A stretch of 64,000 bases of DNA from Lysobacterales bacterium. GTDB taxonomy: Bacteria > Pseudomonadota > Gammaproteobacteria > Xanthomonadales > Ahniellaceae. Under the pieces are notes generated by a model. The model did no database searches and was not told the DNA's origin. It saw only the letters and a program-made list of their open reading frames with translations. Shown here in pieces: positions 26,367 to 35,542 of this stretch. How positions within the stretch are numbered: the stretch's first letter is position 1; each line of letters starts with the position of its first letter. Position numbers and translations under genes: made by a program. Location of the stretch: contig JADKHK010000003.1 of the NCBI GenBank assembly GCA_016721845.1, forward strand, positions 124,001-188,000, given 5' to 3'.

Positions 26367-26778
26367 TCAGGTGCCCGGGTCGAAGCCCGTGATGAAAATG
26401 ACATCGGCGACCGCGAGGACGCGAGCCGTTGCGGTCGCCGTCGACAGGTGTACAGGCCCGGGACGGAATGCAGTCCAGGTGGCGGCTTCGTCGATTGCCG
26501 TGGCACCCATCACCTGGGTGGCAGTGATGAAGGCCGCGGCATCGGGCGCGAGCGTGTACTGAAAATCGTTGAGCACCGATCCGCTCTGGGTCGTGACCAG
26601 GGTGTGCCGCGTACGCGGAATCGAGCTCACGTTGCGGATCGAGTAGCACCAGCGCACGGTGCGGCCGGGGATCGCCGGCAGGGTGCTTTGCGTCCCGCAT
26701 GCGTCGTAGCCGGGCGGGGGCGCCACCGGATCGATCGACGCGGTGATCGTGAGTTCGACGCCGGGTAGAACCGTGAGC
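26367..26778 (-). pseudogene. C-terminal fragment of a secreted protein
   Basis: About 135 residues of an exported beta-rich protein with PGRTVRWCYSIRNVSS and HTLVTTQSG, ending in VIFITGFDPGT. The gene is cut at 26778 by the IS91 fragment. The IFxxGF(D/E) ending is a pattern I associate with secreted proteins of Xanthomonadales, which hints at the host lineage. Confidence 0.5.
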
Positions 26779-27591
26779 GGGTATAGGAAGTTCAAACGCT
26801 CTTTTCGGCCAGTCTGTCGAGTAGGCGGCGGTCGCGCAAGCACCGGATCGGGCACGGGCCGGACGTTCGCAACGCGGATTTCGGCGTGACGCTGGCCCGC
26901 TGCCTCGCGATCCACGGCCGTTTCGCACCGATTCCCGACAGCGAGCCGAGCGCAGCCCTGCGGTTGGTCGCCGCATCAGGCCAGCTGCCGATTACGCAGC
27001 CGCGGCCGGCGGCCCTCGCGGCCGGGGCGGTAGTGCGCCTGCTCCAGCGCGCCGTGTCTCTCGAAGTGGTCGAGGATGGCGCGGATGGCGGCGGGTTCTT
27101 CGATGCTGGCGACGATCCGCACTGCGCCGCCGCAGTAGATGCAGGTGGTCACGTCGATACCGAACACGCGCTTGAGGCGTTGTGCCCAGCTCATCGCGCG
27201 GCGGCGTTCGTCGGGAGTGCATTGGTCGGTGCTCGCCTCGGTCGATTCCGCATCGATGGCAGGCCGCTTGCCGCGCCCCGATGGCGTCAACTGCGCGCGC
27301 AAGGTCGCGTTGGGCGCAAAGACGCCGTGGAAGCGGGTGAGATGCGCGCGAGGTGGCGGGACCAGTGCCGCCAGCTTGGCGATGAACTCGATGGGCTCAA
27401 ACTCGATGTGCGTCGTGCCGTTCTTCCACGGCGTCTTGAGCTGGTAGCGAACCCGGCCCTGCGGCGAGATCGACAGGCGCTTGTCGCTGATCGCCGGGCG
27501 CGTGATGTAGCGGCACAGGCGTTCGAGCTTCTGGCTCTCGTGCGCCTGCGCGGCGACGCCGGCGTGCAGCGAGAAGCCGCCGACCTTGCCG
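26779..27591 (-). mobile_element. IS91-family fragment (3' part of transposase plus origin end)
   Basis: 813 bp nearly identical to 29828-30640. It encodes the C-terminal ~200 residues of the same transposase (from GKVGGFSLHAGVAA, including LCRYITRPAISDKRL with the candidate nucleophile Tyr), ending at 26976. A 1-nt difference (GGGG against GGGGG near 27025) changes the last residues, and several base changes around 27340-27380 show it is not a recent exact duplicate. The transposase N-terminal half is missing. Confidence 0.85.
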
Positions 27592-27797
27592 ACAAGATCA
27601 ACATCGTGATTCGCCAGGAAGATGGTAGTCAAAGTCTCGTCGCGACCTCTCGAGTGGAATTTTCGTTCGCGCAACTGCGGCATGCGTTGAAAGACCAATG
27701 CCATGTCATCAGCGTCAGCGCATCGGAGTGGGACGATTTGACGGTGTGCAAGGCTTCGAAAATCGAGTGGCTTTGGACGCAACGTTGGAATGAGTGA
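27592..27797 (+). pseudogene. Orphan C-terminal fragment
   Basis: An open frame without its 5' end, reading KINIVIRQEDGSQS to EWLWTQRWNE and a stop. It is joined directly to the broken edge of the IS91 fragment. The composition looks coding but the family is not recognised. Confidence 0.35.
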
Positions 27798-27896
27798 TCT
27801 CTTGGCACGCCGTCCCGTGATTGCATCAGTGTGAGGCGCGCCTGCCCAGCGAGCCGATAAACTCGTGGCGTGACTGATCAGCGCAGGAAGAAGGCG

Positions 27897-28214
27897 ATGG
27901 CGACAATTCGATACTGTTGGACAACCATCGCTGAGACCCACGAAGGCGTTGTCTCCGATCTCGAGTCTGCCCGGAAAGTTTTCGAGTCGGCGCAGCTGAC
28001 CGGCAGTGCGGTCGCTCCGATGGTCGAGTTCTGGGATGAGGATGGTCGCGCGCTTGCGATCGGTGCCGGGCTAAGCAGGTCCACAGCGACCTTTCAACAT
28101 AGCGACGAACGTACTTCGCGGTTCGCGCAGTTGCAGCGTGATTGTCCAATGAAACGAAACCATCGAAGAACTCGTCCGGAAGTAGCTTGGCTATGGTTTC
28201 AATCGTCGTTTTGA
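27897..28214 (+). CDS. Small Imm1-like protein, C-terminus probably altered
   Basis: 105 residues from an ATG preceded by AGGAAG. The first ~60 residues contain MVEFWDEDGRALAIGAG, close to the DEDGR-x-L-x-IG pattern of Imm1-type immunity proteins. The rest (from QHSDERTSRF) is basic and does not fit the family, so the 3' end is probably rearranged. No toxin gene is adjacent. The region 28215-28359 shows nothing further. Confidence 0.35.
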   Translation: MATIRYCWTTIAETHEGVVSDLESARKVFESAQLTGSAVAPMVEFWDEDGRALAIGAGLSRSTATFQHSDERTSRFAQLQRDCPMKRNHRRTRPEVAWLWFQSSF

Positions 28215-28359
28215 AATCGCAGCGATGTTGCCGCGACTCATCCACGCCGCCGCCCACACGCCACCGCAACCGTATCCGCTCGCAACCATGGACGTGTGAC
28301 GTAGGGCATCAAGAGGAATCTAGGCGCTGTGGCGCGATCCGGGCGCGGGTCCATCCCGC

Positions 28360-28629
28360 TCAGCCACCGCTCAAGGGCTGCACGACAACGACATCATCTG
28401 TTTCGGCCAGCGGCCGCGATGCCGCCACCGACCACGCCATCGGCACGCGGTTGATGAACAGGTACAGCCCAGCGGCAAGCCCGCCGCCCGGCATCAAGAG
28501 CGGATCCAGAACGGGGTGGGTTTCTCCGAGCGACCGCAGCGCGTCGGCAAGCGGCTTTCCGGCCGGCAGTCTGATTGATGCGCCGCCAGTGACCGCGCGC
28601 ATGCCTTGAGGAAGAGTCAGCGTCGCCAT
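28360..28629 (-). CDS. ThiS/MoaD-like small beta-grasp protein
   Basis: 89 residues ending in PLSGG, the C-terminal di-glycine adenylated by E1-like enzymes to carry sulfur or make conjugates. The body (IRLPAGKPLADALRSLGE, LYLFINRVPMAW, ETDDVVVVQPLSGG) follows the ThiS/MoaD pattern. It is 8 nt downstream of a small membrane protein and ~270 bp downstream of a truncated E1-like gene on the same strand. Confidence 0.7.
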   Translation of the reverse strand: MATLTLPQGMRAVTGGASIRLPAGKPLADALRSLGETHPVLDPLLMPGGGLAAGLYLFINRVPMAWSVAASRPLAETDDVVVVQPLSGG

Positions 28630-28637
28630 TCTTGACT

Positions 28638-28829
28638 CTACCCTTGCCGCTTCTCGCGCGACGCGAACAGCAGCCACCAGAACGCCACCGAGGCGCCTGC
28701 AAGCAGCGCCGCAACGAACGGCTGATCGCTCCACATCCAACTCATGCCCTGGCCGTCAAAGCGGAACATGGCCGCAGACAGTGCCAGCGACAGTGCTGGT
28801 ACGAAATAAGCGCTCTTGTAGATTTGCAT
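28638..28829 (-). CDS. Small two-pass membrane protein
   Basis: 63 residues with two hydrophobic segments (SAYFVPALSLALSAAMF and FVAALLAGASVAFWWLLF) and a basic C-terminus SREKRQG. It lies between the E1-like and ThiS-like genes and is probably co-transcribed with them. No family is recognised. Confidence 0.5.
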   Translation of the reverse strand: MQIYKSAYFVPALSLALSAAMFRFDGQGMSWMWSDQPFVAALLAGASVAFWWLLFASREKRQG

Positions 28830-28897
28830 CGGGTTTCACCTCAGTATGTTCGCCCATCGGCGGCGGCTGCGGCCACCACCGGGGGCGGTTTGGCTGC

Positions 28898-29827
28898 TCA
28901 ATATCCTACGACTTCAGCGAGGATGCGCTTCGCCTCGCGCTCGTCGCTGGTTCCGTCGACGACCACTCGACCGTCCCGGAAAAACGTTAGCACAAAATCT
29001 CGCGCATCGACCGTGTACGCCACCTCGAGGTGAGCTGGCGATCTCCGGCGAATCTGCCCTCCTGCACGCGCTGCTTGCTCGTCGATGAATGCGTCGTTTA
29101 CTTCGCGACGGTGCAGCTGAATCGCCGTACGACCACATAGCGTCCGGCTGCCGGTTCGCCGCTTGCCCTCCAGATGAGGAAACCGGCGCTCACCGCAGAC
29201 ACTGCAACTCGATCGGCGGGCCACGGAAATTTGTAGATGCAGATTGTCCCAAGCGTTGAAGAAGTGCATGCCCGGCATGCAGGCATCCCTCGCTCCGATC
29301 AAAATCTTGGTTGCTTCAGCGAACTGCAGAGCCGCCACTTGGGTCACGGTGCTCGCGAGGACGCCGCGAAGCGAACAGGTAGCCTGCAACGCCGGAACCC
29401 CCGCGCCACCCATAGCGCATTCGAGGCATGGGCGCTCCCCCCCCAGCACGGGCATGCAACATCCTTCCATGCCCACGGCGCCGCCGTACACATATGGGAT
29501 CCTGTCGCGTATCGACAGCTCGTTCATCAGAAAGCGGGCTTCGAAATTGTCGACGCCGTCCACGATGACATCTACCTCCGACAGCCATTTCCGGCTTGCC
29601 CAGATGAACGCGTCGTCAAACTCTGCGAAGAGGGGCACCGTCGTGACTTGGCTGTTGATCGCGCTCAAGGCGGCCGCGGCCGCCTCCACTTTGGGGCGCG
29701 CCTCCGCGGCGTCGCGTTCGGTGAACAAAGCCTGTCGCTGCAGGTTCGACCACTCGACGAGGTCCCGGTCGACCAGTGTCAGTCGACCAACGCCCGCTCG
29801 GCAAAAAAGTTCGGCGAGCCGAGTGCC
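28898..29827 (-). pseudogene. ThiF/MoeB-type E1-like enzyme, N-terminus removed by IS91
   Basis: About 309 residues remain. Present are TLVDRDLVEWSNLQRQALF (nucleotide-site region), VDVIVDGVDNFEARFLMNE, the zinc ligands CLEC and CSVCGE, and a C-terminal domain with LCGRTAIQLH and LTFFRDGRVVVDGTSD. The glycine-rich ATP loop and everything before it are replaced by IS91 sequence at 29828, so the enzyme cannot be active. In the intact state it would have activated the di-glycine protein at 28360. Confidence 0.8.
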
Positions 29828-31683
29828 GGGTATAGGAAGTTCAAACGCTCTTTTCGGCCAGTCTGTCGAGTAGGCGGCGGTCGCGCAAGCACCGGATCGG
29901 GCACGGGCCGGACGTTCGCAACGCGGATTTCGGCGTGACGCTGGCCCGCTGCCTCGCGATCCACGGCCGTTTCGCACCGATTCCCGACAGCGAGCCGAGC
30001 GCAGCCCTGCGGTTGGTCGCCGCATCAGGCCAGCTGCCGATTACGCAGCCGCGGCCGGCGGCCCTCGCGGCCGGGGGCGGTAGTGCGCCTGCTCCAGCGC
30101 GCCGTGTCTCTCGAAGTGGTCGAGGATGGCGCGGATGGCGGCGGGTTCTTCGATGCTGGCGACGATCCGCACTGCGCCGCCGCAGTAGATGCAGGTGGTC
30201 ACGTCGATACCGAACACGCGCTTGAGGCGTTGTGCCCAGCTCATCGCGCGGCGGCGTTCGTCGGGAGTGCATTGGTCGGTGCTCGCCTCGGTCGATTCCG
30301 CATCGATGGCAGGCCGCTTGCCGCGCCCCGATGGCGTCAACTGCGCGCGCAAGGTCGCGTTGGGCGCAAAGACGCCGTGGAAGCGGGTGAGATGCGCGCG
30401 TGGCGGCGGCACCAGCGCTGCGAGTTTGGCGATGAACTCGATGGGCTCAAACTCGATGTGCGTCGTGCCGTTCTTCCACGGCGTCTTGAGTTGGTAGCGA
30501 ACCCGGCCCTGCGGCGAGATCGACAGGCGCTTGTCGCTGATCGCCGGGCGCGTGATGTAGCGGCACAGGCGTTCGAGCTTCTGGCTCTCGTGCGCCTGCG
30601 CGGCGACGCCGGCGTGCAGCGAGAAGCCGCCGACCTTGCCGGCTGCGCGTTCCAGCGCGCCGGCGTCGTCGGGCAGCACTTGCAGTGTCGCCACCTTGCG
30701 CCCGGCGTGCTTGCCAGTCGCGATGCGGTAGGTGATGGAACTCATGCGCAATGCGTCCATGGCGTCGTCGCTGCCAGCACGTTCCGAGAGGAAGGCCGAT
30801 TCGTCCTCGCCTTCGAGCCAGCCTTTGCGCGCCAGATGCCGGCACACGCGATTCGCGATCCTGTCAGCCAGGTGCGTCAACTGCGCGGAGGTCGGGGCGC
30901 GAGCGCGATGCAGGCGTGGTTTGCGCTGCGGTTGCTCCACTTTCTCCTCGTACACGCCGTCAAGCCACAGCATGTGGAAGTGCACGTTAAGGTTAAGCGC
31001 GCTGCCGAAGCGCTGGATCAGCGTCACCGCGCCGCACTGCGCGCTGTCGCGCTCAACGCCCGCTTGATCCGCCAGCCAGCCCGCGATCACGCGATGCACG
31101 ATCCCCAGCACCGGGCCGATCACTTCAGGCTTGCTGGCGAACAGGAAGCGCAAGGGGTGTGGAAAGCTCAGCACCCACTGCCGCACCGGGCGCGGGCCGA
31201 ACACCTCCTCCGCCAGGCGCCGCGCACTCTCGGCCATGCGCCGCGCGCCGCAGCTCGGGCAGAAGCCGCGTTTCTTGCAGGAAAACGCCAGCAGCCGCTC
31301 GGCATGGCACTGCTCGCACACCACGCGCAGGAAGCCGTGTTCGAGCACGCCGCAGCGCAGGTATTCGTCGAACTCCTCGCGCACGTACTCGGGCAGCGAG
31401 CGATCTTCCGCCGCAAGACGTGCAATGAAGTCCGGGTAGTGCGCCTGCACCAGCGCGTACAGCAGCGTACGCTCGGGAACATGGCGCGCGTAGGTCGGCG
31501 CGGCCGCCAGCGCGGTCGCTGCGGCGCCAGCGGCGCGCGTCGTTGCGCGTCCCTCCGGTGCGGTGAGGCACAGCACGGAACGCTCCTGTGCATCGACGGC
31601 TGCACAGTGTTCCGCGCGGCCTCATCGCCGCACATCGGCGTTTCTCCCGCGCACGGGGAAGACATCGGCGCGGCGCAGCGTAG
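29828..31683 (-). mobile_element. IS91-family element, apparently complete
   Basis: It carries a full-length transposase (30041-31576). The left (transposase 3') boundary is set by where identity with 26779-27591 begins. The right boundary near 31683 is only approximate, set where a different coding frame starts. Both copies face the same way, so homologous recombination between them could delete or duplicate 26.8-29.8 kb. Confidence 0.75.
30041..31576 (-). CDS. IS91-family rolling-circle transposase
   Basis: 511 residues. The N-terminal zinc finger CEQC...FSCKKRGFCPSCGARRMAES, the HUH motif NLNVHFHMLWLDGV and the tyrosine in LCRYITRPAISD followed by PWKNGTTHIEFEPIEFIAKLA are all present. 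The C-terminus has CIYCGG. The frame is intact; relative to the partial copy a single extra G changes the last ~10 residues. IS91 elements transpose by a rolling-circle mechanism and can carry neighbouring DNA, which fits the truncated genes at both of its edges. Confidence 0.9.
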   Translation of the reverse strand: MLCLTAPEGRATTRAAGAAATALAAAPTYARHVPERTLLYALVQAHYPDFIARLAAEDRSLPEYVREEFDEYLRCGVLEHGFLRVVCEQCHAERLLAFSCKKRGFCPSCGARRMAESARRLAEEVFGPRPVRQWVLSFPHPLRFLFASKPEVIGPVLGIVHRVIAGWLADQAGVERDSAQCGAVTLIQRFGSALNLNVHFHMLWLDGVYEEKVEQPQRKPRLHRARAPTSAQLTHLADRIANRVCRHLARKGWLEGEDESAFLSERAGSDDAMDALRMSSITYRIATGKHAGRKVATLQVLPDDAGALERAAGKVGGFSLHAGVAAQAHESQKLERLCRYITRPAISDKRLSISPQGRVRYQLKTPWKNGTTHIEFEPIEFIAKLAALVPPPRAHLTRFHGVFAPNATLRAQLTPSGRGKRPAIDAESTEASTDQCTPDERRRAMSWAQRLKRVFGIDVTTCIYCGGAVRIVASIEEPAAIRAILDHFERHGALEQAHYRPRPRGPPAAAA

Positions 31684-31999
31684 GAAATCGCCTACCTGTT
31701 GCTGTTGTCCGAGACCCCGCCCTCCGGTGGCGAGCCCGGGCTGTCGCCGGCGATGCGCGTCGCCCTGAATGGACTGGCGGCGCTGACGGGCATCGCCTAC
31801 GCCCAGGCGCTGATCACCGGCGTGCGCGTCGCCGCGCAGTTCGGCTATGGGCCGCTCGAGACGCTGGACACGATGGGCACGGCGATGACCTGGGAACTGA
31901 TCTGGCTGCGCAGCGGCGCGGTCGACTGGATCGCGGCGGTCGTCGCGGTACTCGTCTCGGCCTGGATCGGCGCCGGCCATCGCCGCTGCTCGCCGCACC
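31684..31999 (+). pseudogene. Fragment of a membrane protein
   Basis: An open frame without a credible start, reading from the IS91 edge through LLLSETPPSGGEPG and two hydrophobic stretches (LAALTGIAYAQALITGV and WIAAVVAVLVSAWIGAG). It then runs into the opposite-strand thyA fragment. The family is not recognised. Confidence 0.35.
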
Positions 32000-32165
32000 T
32001 CACACCGCGATCGGCGCCTTGATCGACGGGTGCGACTGGTAGCCCGCGACGACGATGTCCTCGAAGCGGAAGCTGTCGATCGAACGCACCTCGGGATTCA
32101 GCTGCAGCGTCGGCAGCGGCAGCGGCGCGCGCGTCAGCTGCAGCTTCGCCTGCTCGGCTGCGGTT
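32000..32165 (-). pseudogene. thyA: Thymidylate synthase, C-terminal fragment
   Basis: About 54 residues: [15 protein letters not shown], then [15 protein letters not shown] and the terminus [10 protein letters not shown]. This closely follows the ThyA ending ([20 protein letters not shown] in typical members). The upstream part is replaced by a recQ-like fragment at ~32165, so it is a pure remnant. Confidence 0.75.
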
Positions 32166-32710
32166 GAGGTCGCCCCGGAAGACCTCGAGATTCGGACCGA
32201 GCACCCCAGCAAGGTCCTCCATCACGCGGTTGTTCGCTGTTGCCGTGGTTGCCAGCAACCGAAGGTTCGGTGGCAGCGTTCTGACAATCCTTTCCAACAG
32301 TCGGTAATGAGGCCGGAAGTCATGGCCCCAGTCCGATATGCAATGCGCTTCGTCGATGACCAGCATCGAAATGCGCGCGGCGATCCCAGCCAGGACCTGT
32401 GTGCGGAATCGCTCGCTTGCCAAGCGCTCGGGTGAGATCAACAGGATGTCGACTTCCCCTCGGGCAAGCTTGGACTCGACCTCGCTCCATTCATTGACGT
32501 TGTCAGAGTTGATCGTCTCTGCACGGACACCCATACGCTCCGCAGCAGCGATCTGGTTGCGCATCAGCGCCAGAAGCGGCGATATCAGCAGTGCTGGCCC
32601 GTTGCCGCCGTCACGCAACAGCTTCGTCGCGATGAAATAGACGAAACTCTTGCCCCAGCCTGTTTTCTGCACAACCAACAGCCGACCGCGACCGTCGACG
32701 ATGTGGCGAA
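32166..32710 (-). pseudogene. RecQ-like helicase fragment
   Basis: About 180 residues of the first RecA domain: QKTGWGKSFVYF (Walker A variant), LLISPLLALMRNQI, DEAHCISDWGHDFRPHY and LLATTATANNRV. The N-terminus is cut by the recombinase element at 32711 and the second helicase domain is replaced by the thyA fragment. The KTGWGKS form resembles RecQ-like helicases seen in defence-type loci. Confidence 0.75.
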
Positions 32711-32741
32711 TGTGGAGTCATCAGTTATGTGGAGTGGCGGC
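32711..32741. repeat. Left terminal inverted repeat of the recombinase element
   Basis: 31 bp, exact reverse complement of 34598-34628; contains GAGTCATCAGTTATGTGGAG. Confidence 0.8.
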
Positions 32742-32809
32742 ATCGCGCGCGAGATTGACGAGGTCCCGACGAATGAGGCACTCCACATAACGATGAATTC
32801 TTCGGGGGC

Positions 32810-34479
32810 CTATATCGACTCGAGCCATCTGATCACATCCCGGTTCCGATCCAGGAACGGCTGAAGATCTCGAACGTGTCCCTGAGGGCGGCAAGCTGCC
32901 AACGCCTTGCGCTTCATCGCGAGGTCGATCTCCACGTAGCCATGAGTGGTGGCCAGGCTCACGTGGCCGAGCCAGCTCCGAATGATGCTCAGGTCGACGC
33001 CAGCCTGGAGAAGATGCATGGCGGTGGTGTGGCGCATGGTGTGCGGTCCGATCTGACGGCCGTCGAGGCTTCGGCAAGACTTGGACGCTTCGCGCACATG
33101 AGTCCGCAGGATGTGTCGTATCCCGAAGCGCCCAAGCGGCTTGCAACGGGCATTCAAGAACAGTGCCCGATCCGGAGTAGTCGATGTCTCCCGGCTCAGA
33201 TAGTTGCGTACCAGCTGAGCCGTTTCCTTCCAAAGCGGCACGTGACGGGTCTTCTGACCCTTGCCGATGATCGTCACGACCGCCGGCGTGTCCAGCCGCA
33301 GTGAGTTGATCCGCAGATCGCAGATTTCCTGGACGCGGGCCCCAGTGTTGTAGAGCAAGCTCAGCAGCACGTAATCACGCTCTCCGGAAGTCGAGTGACG
33401 ATCGATGGCGCCGAGGACGGCTTGGACCTCGACGACTTCCAGGTAACCCATGACCCGACGCGGCGCCCGTTTAACCGGGATCGCCGCGATGCGCTGGTAC
33501 TCACCGGCGCACATCGGATCTCGGCCAATCAGGTAGTTCACAAACGCCTTGATCGCCGCGAGCCGCAGGTTGCGCGTGACCTTACTGTTGCCACGGCGTG
33601 CCTCGATGTCAGCGAGAAACGCCAGGACCGATTTGGCGGTGAGGTCCTCCAGCGCCAGCCGTGTGGCGGCGTGCTTGTGGTGCTTGCAGACGAAGTCGAA
33701 GAACAACCGCAAGGCATGGCGAATCGAATGTGTCGCCGGACCCAGGCGCTGATGCCGGCTCGGCGGTAGTAGGGCTTCAACACCGACCCGAGGTGATTGT
33801 TCAGCAAGTGGCCGCGGGATACCGCGGATCGTCAGGAAGACCTCATCGAATGGCGCCGGCCCTCGGTCGCGGCGCATATAGGCCAGCAATGCGTCAGCGA
33901 CCGGCTTCTCCAACGGGAACAGAAGTGGCTTCCCGCCCTTGCTTGGTTCAAACGCAATCGTCTGTGCTTGCCAGTGGATATTGCATCGTCTCAAGGTCGT
34001 GACTTGACCTACCCGGACGCCATAGGTGGCCATCAGCAAGATCATGGCGTAGTCGCGTCGGCCTGCCGCCTTGCGCCGGTCCGGCGCCTTGAGAAGGCGC
34101 TGCACCTCGTCCCACGTCAGCCCCCGAGGCAATCGGGCAAGTCGCGGAGTCGGGAGCACCGGGACCGCGTCGACCACGTCTCGAGACAGGTAGCCACGGA
34201 TGTGCGCGAAGCGGAGGAAGCTCCGCAGCGAGGAGGTCAGGTGCTTGCGACTGGCACGGCCGAGCTTAGGTGCGCGCTGAATGACATAGTCATGGATGCG
34301 CACGGCACCAGGTGCCGCAGGCGCGACGGCGTCGCCAACCGGCCGATCGATCCAAGAAACGCCTGAACAGCATGACGACGGATGGCGATCGTCGCAGGTG
34401 AAAGGGATCGCTCGTCACGGAGGTAGTCCAGATACTGCGCGAGCAGTGGCGAACGGAAACTCGAGCCAACAGCGGTCAT
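32810..34479 (-). pseudogene. Two tyrosine recombinases fused by deletion, with frameshift
   Basis: The N-terminal SAM-like domain (MTAVGSSFRSPLLAQYL, start 34479) is in one frame and continues after a shift near 34320 into RIHDYVIQRAPKLGR. The first catalytic domain has YGVRVGQVTTLRR and THSIRHAL, then breaks off just after its H-x-x-R. It is followed directly by a second recombinase with its own DNA-binding domain (LEDLTAKSVLAFLADIEAR), NTGARVQEICDLR, HTMRHTTAMHLLQAG, LGHVSLATTHGYVEID. The second catalytic domain looks complete (R, HxxR, H, Y). Tandem tyrosine recombinases of this sort are known from recombinase-in-trio elements; here only two remain. Confidence 0.7.
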
Positions 34480-34597
34480 GGTCGTCTCTCCAACTACGTG
34501 CGGAATCGCACGGGAGACAACGATAGGAACTCCGACGTTATGTGAAGCGAGATGGAGCCCAGTCTGCGCGTAGCCCAGGTGGCGTCGTGTACTCCGC

Positions 34598-34628
34598 GCC
34601 GCCACTCCACATAACTGATGACTCCACA
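34598..34628. repeat. Right terminal inverted repeat of the recombinase element
   Basis: 31 bp, reverse complement of 32711-32741; contains CCACATAA at 34607, with a second copy at 34624-34631 on the istA junction. Confidence 0.8.
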
Positions 34629-34631
34629 TAA

Positions 34632-35534
34632 AACCTGAAGCAGGGCGTGATCCGGCCGGACCTGTACGCGCCGGAGCTGAACCCGGTGTACGCGGCGCTG
34701 CTCGCGCACTACGGCGCGATCGCGGACCCGGCGCGCGTGCGCGATCCGGATCGCAAGGGCACGGTCGAGAACGCGATCCAGCACACGCAGTCGACGGCGC
34801 TGAAGGGCCGTCGCTTCGAGTCGATCGACGCGCAGAACGCGCACCTCGTGCACTGGGAAGAACGCTGGGCGGCGCCGCGCATCCACGGCCGCAAGAAACG
34901 TCAGGTGCTGGCGATGTTTGCCGAGGAACAGCCGCACCTGAAGCCGTTACCGCTTGAAGGCTTCCGCTTCTTCCAGCAGGAAGTGCGCACGGTCGACGAC
35001 AGCGGGCTGGTGCAAGTGCATGGCTCGTACTACTCGGCGCTGCCGGCTGCGGTGCACACGCGCGTAACCGTGCGCATCTACGCGACCGAGGTCGAGATCC
35101 TCGACGATCACGGACAAGTGTTGCGCCGTCACGCCAAGGCCACGCGCAAGGGCCAGTTCGTGTTGCCCGATGAAGATCGCCTGTTCAATCCCTCGCGCGA
35201 GACCGCGCGCGTCCAACGCGCGTGGCGCGCATCGGGCCGATCAGTGAACGCCTCGCGAGAGAGATCTTCGCCCGCCTTGGCCGGCCCGGGCAGCGCGCGA
35301 TCTACGGGTTGTCTCAGCTCGCCCGCCACTACACCTGCGCCGACATCGAAGTCGCGAGCACGGCCGTGCTGGCGCTGCCGCTGCCGTCCTATCAGGCGCT
35401 CAAGCGCATCCTCGAACGCAGCGCCGCTGCGCGCAGGGCGCGCACCGCTGGCGCAATCCGGCACAGCCATCCGAAACATCGACGAGTACCAGCAGTTCTT
35501 CATGAACTACGCCGCTTCCACCACGACTCACTGA
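34632..35534 (+). pseudogene. istA: IstA transposase, 3' part
   Basis: Continues IstA from NLKQGVIRPDLYAPELNPVY, with GTVENAIQHTQ (the catalytic Glu region) and the C-terminal beta domain VHGSYYSALPAAV. Two compensating shifts are present: one near 35215 (after SRETARV, continuing as VARIGPISERLAREIF in another frame) and one near 35425, returning to the original frame for IDEYQQFFMNYA and the stop. The gene is therefore decayed as well as interrupted. Confidence 0.85.
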
Positions 35535-35542
35535 GGCCTTCC

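Larger units (their letters stand above)
32711..34628. mobile_element. 1.9 kb tyrosine-recombinase element with 31-bp terminal repeats
   Basis: Positions 32711-32741 and 34598-34628 are perfect inverted repeats of 31 bp; each includes the half-site TTATGTGG. The interior holds one decayed recombinase reading frame on the minus strand. The element cuts recQ on the left and abuts istA on the right. Confidence 0.75.
21873..34631. mobile_element. 12.8 kb mosaic insertion within istA
   Basis: IstA coding stops at GATAA and resumes at AACCTGAAG (34632). Both junctions carry copies of CCACATAA/TTATGTGG, the motif repeated in the ends of the tyrosine-recombinase element at its right edge, so that recombinase may have moved the whole block. 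Contents from left to right: DUF3592-like gene, zinc-ribbon operon, secreted-protein fragment, IS91 fragment, immunity-like and ThiS/E1 remnants, complete IS91, thyA and recQ fragments, recombinase element. It is a patchwork of pieces, not a single intact element. Confidence 0.7.

Noticed and set aside
27826..28269. Minus-strand frame opposite the Imm1-like gene
   Set aside because: A short stretch looks protein-like, but the frame has no start signal, and the plus-strand gene has a good ribosome binding site and a family motif.
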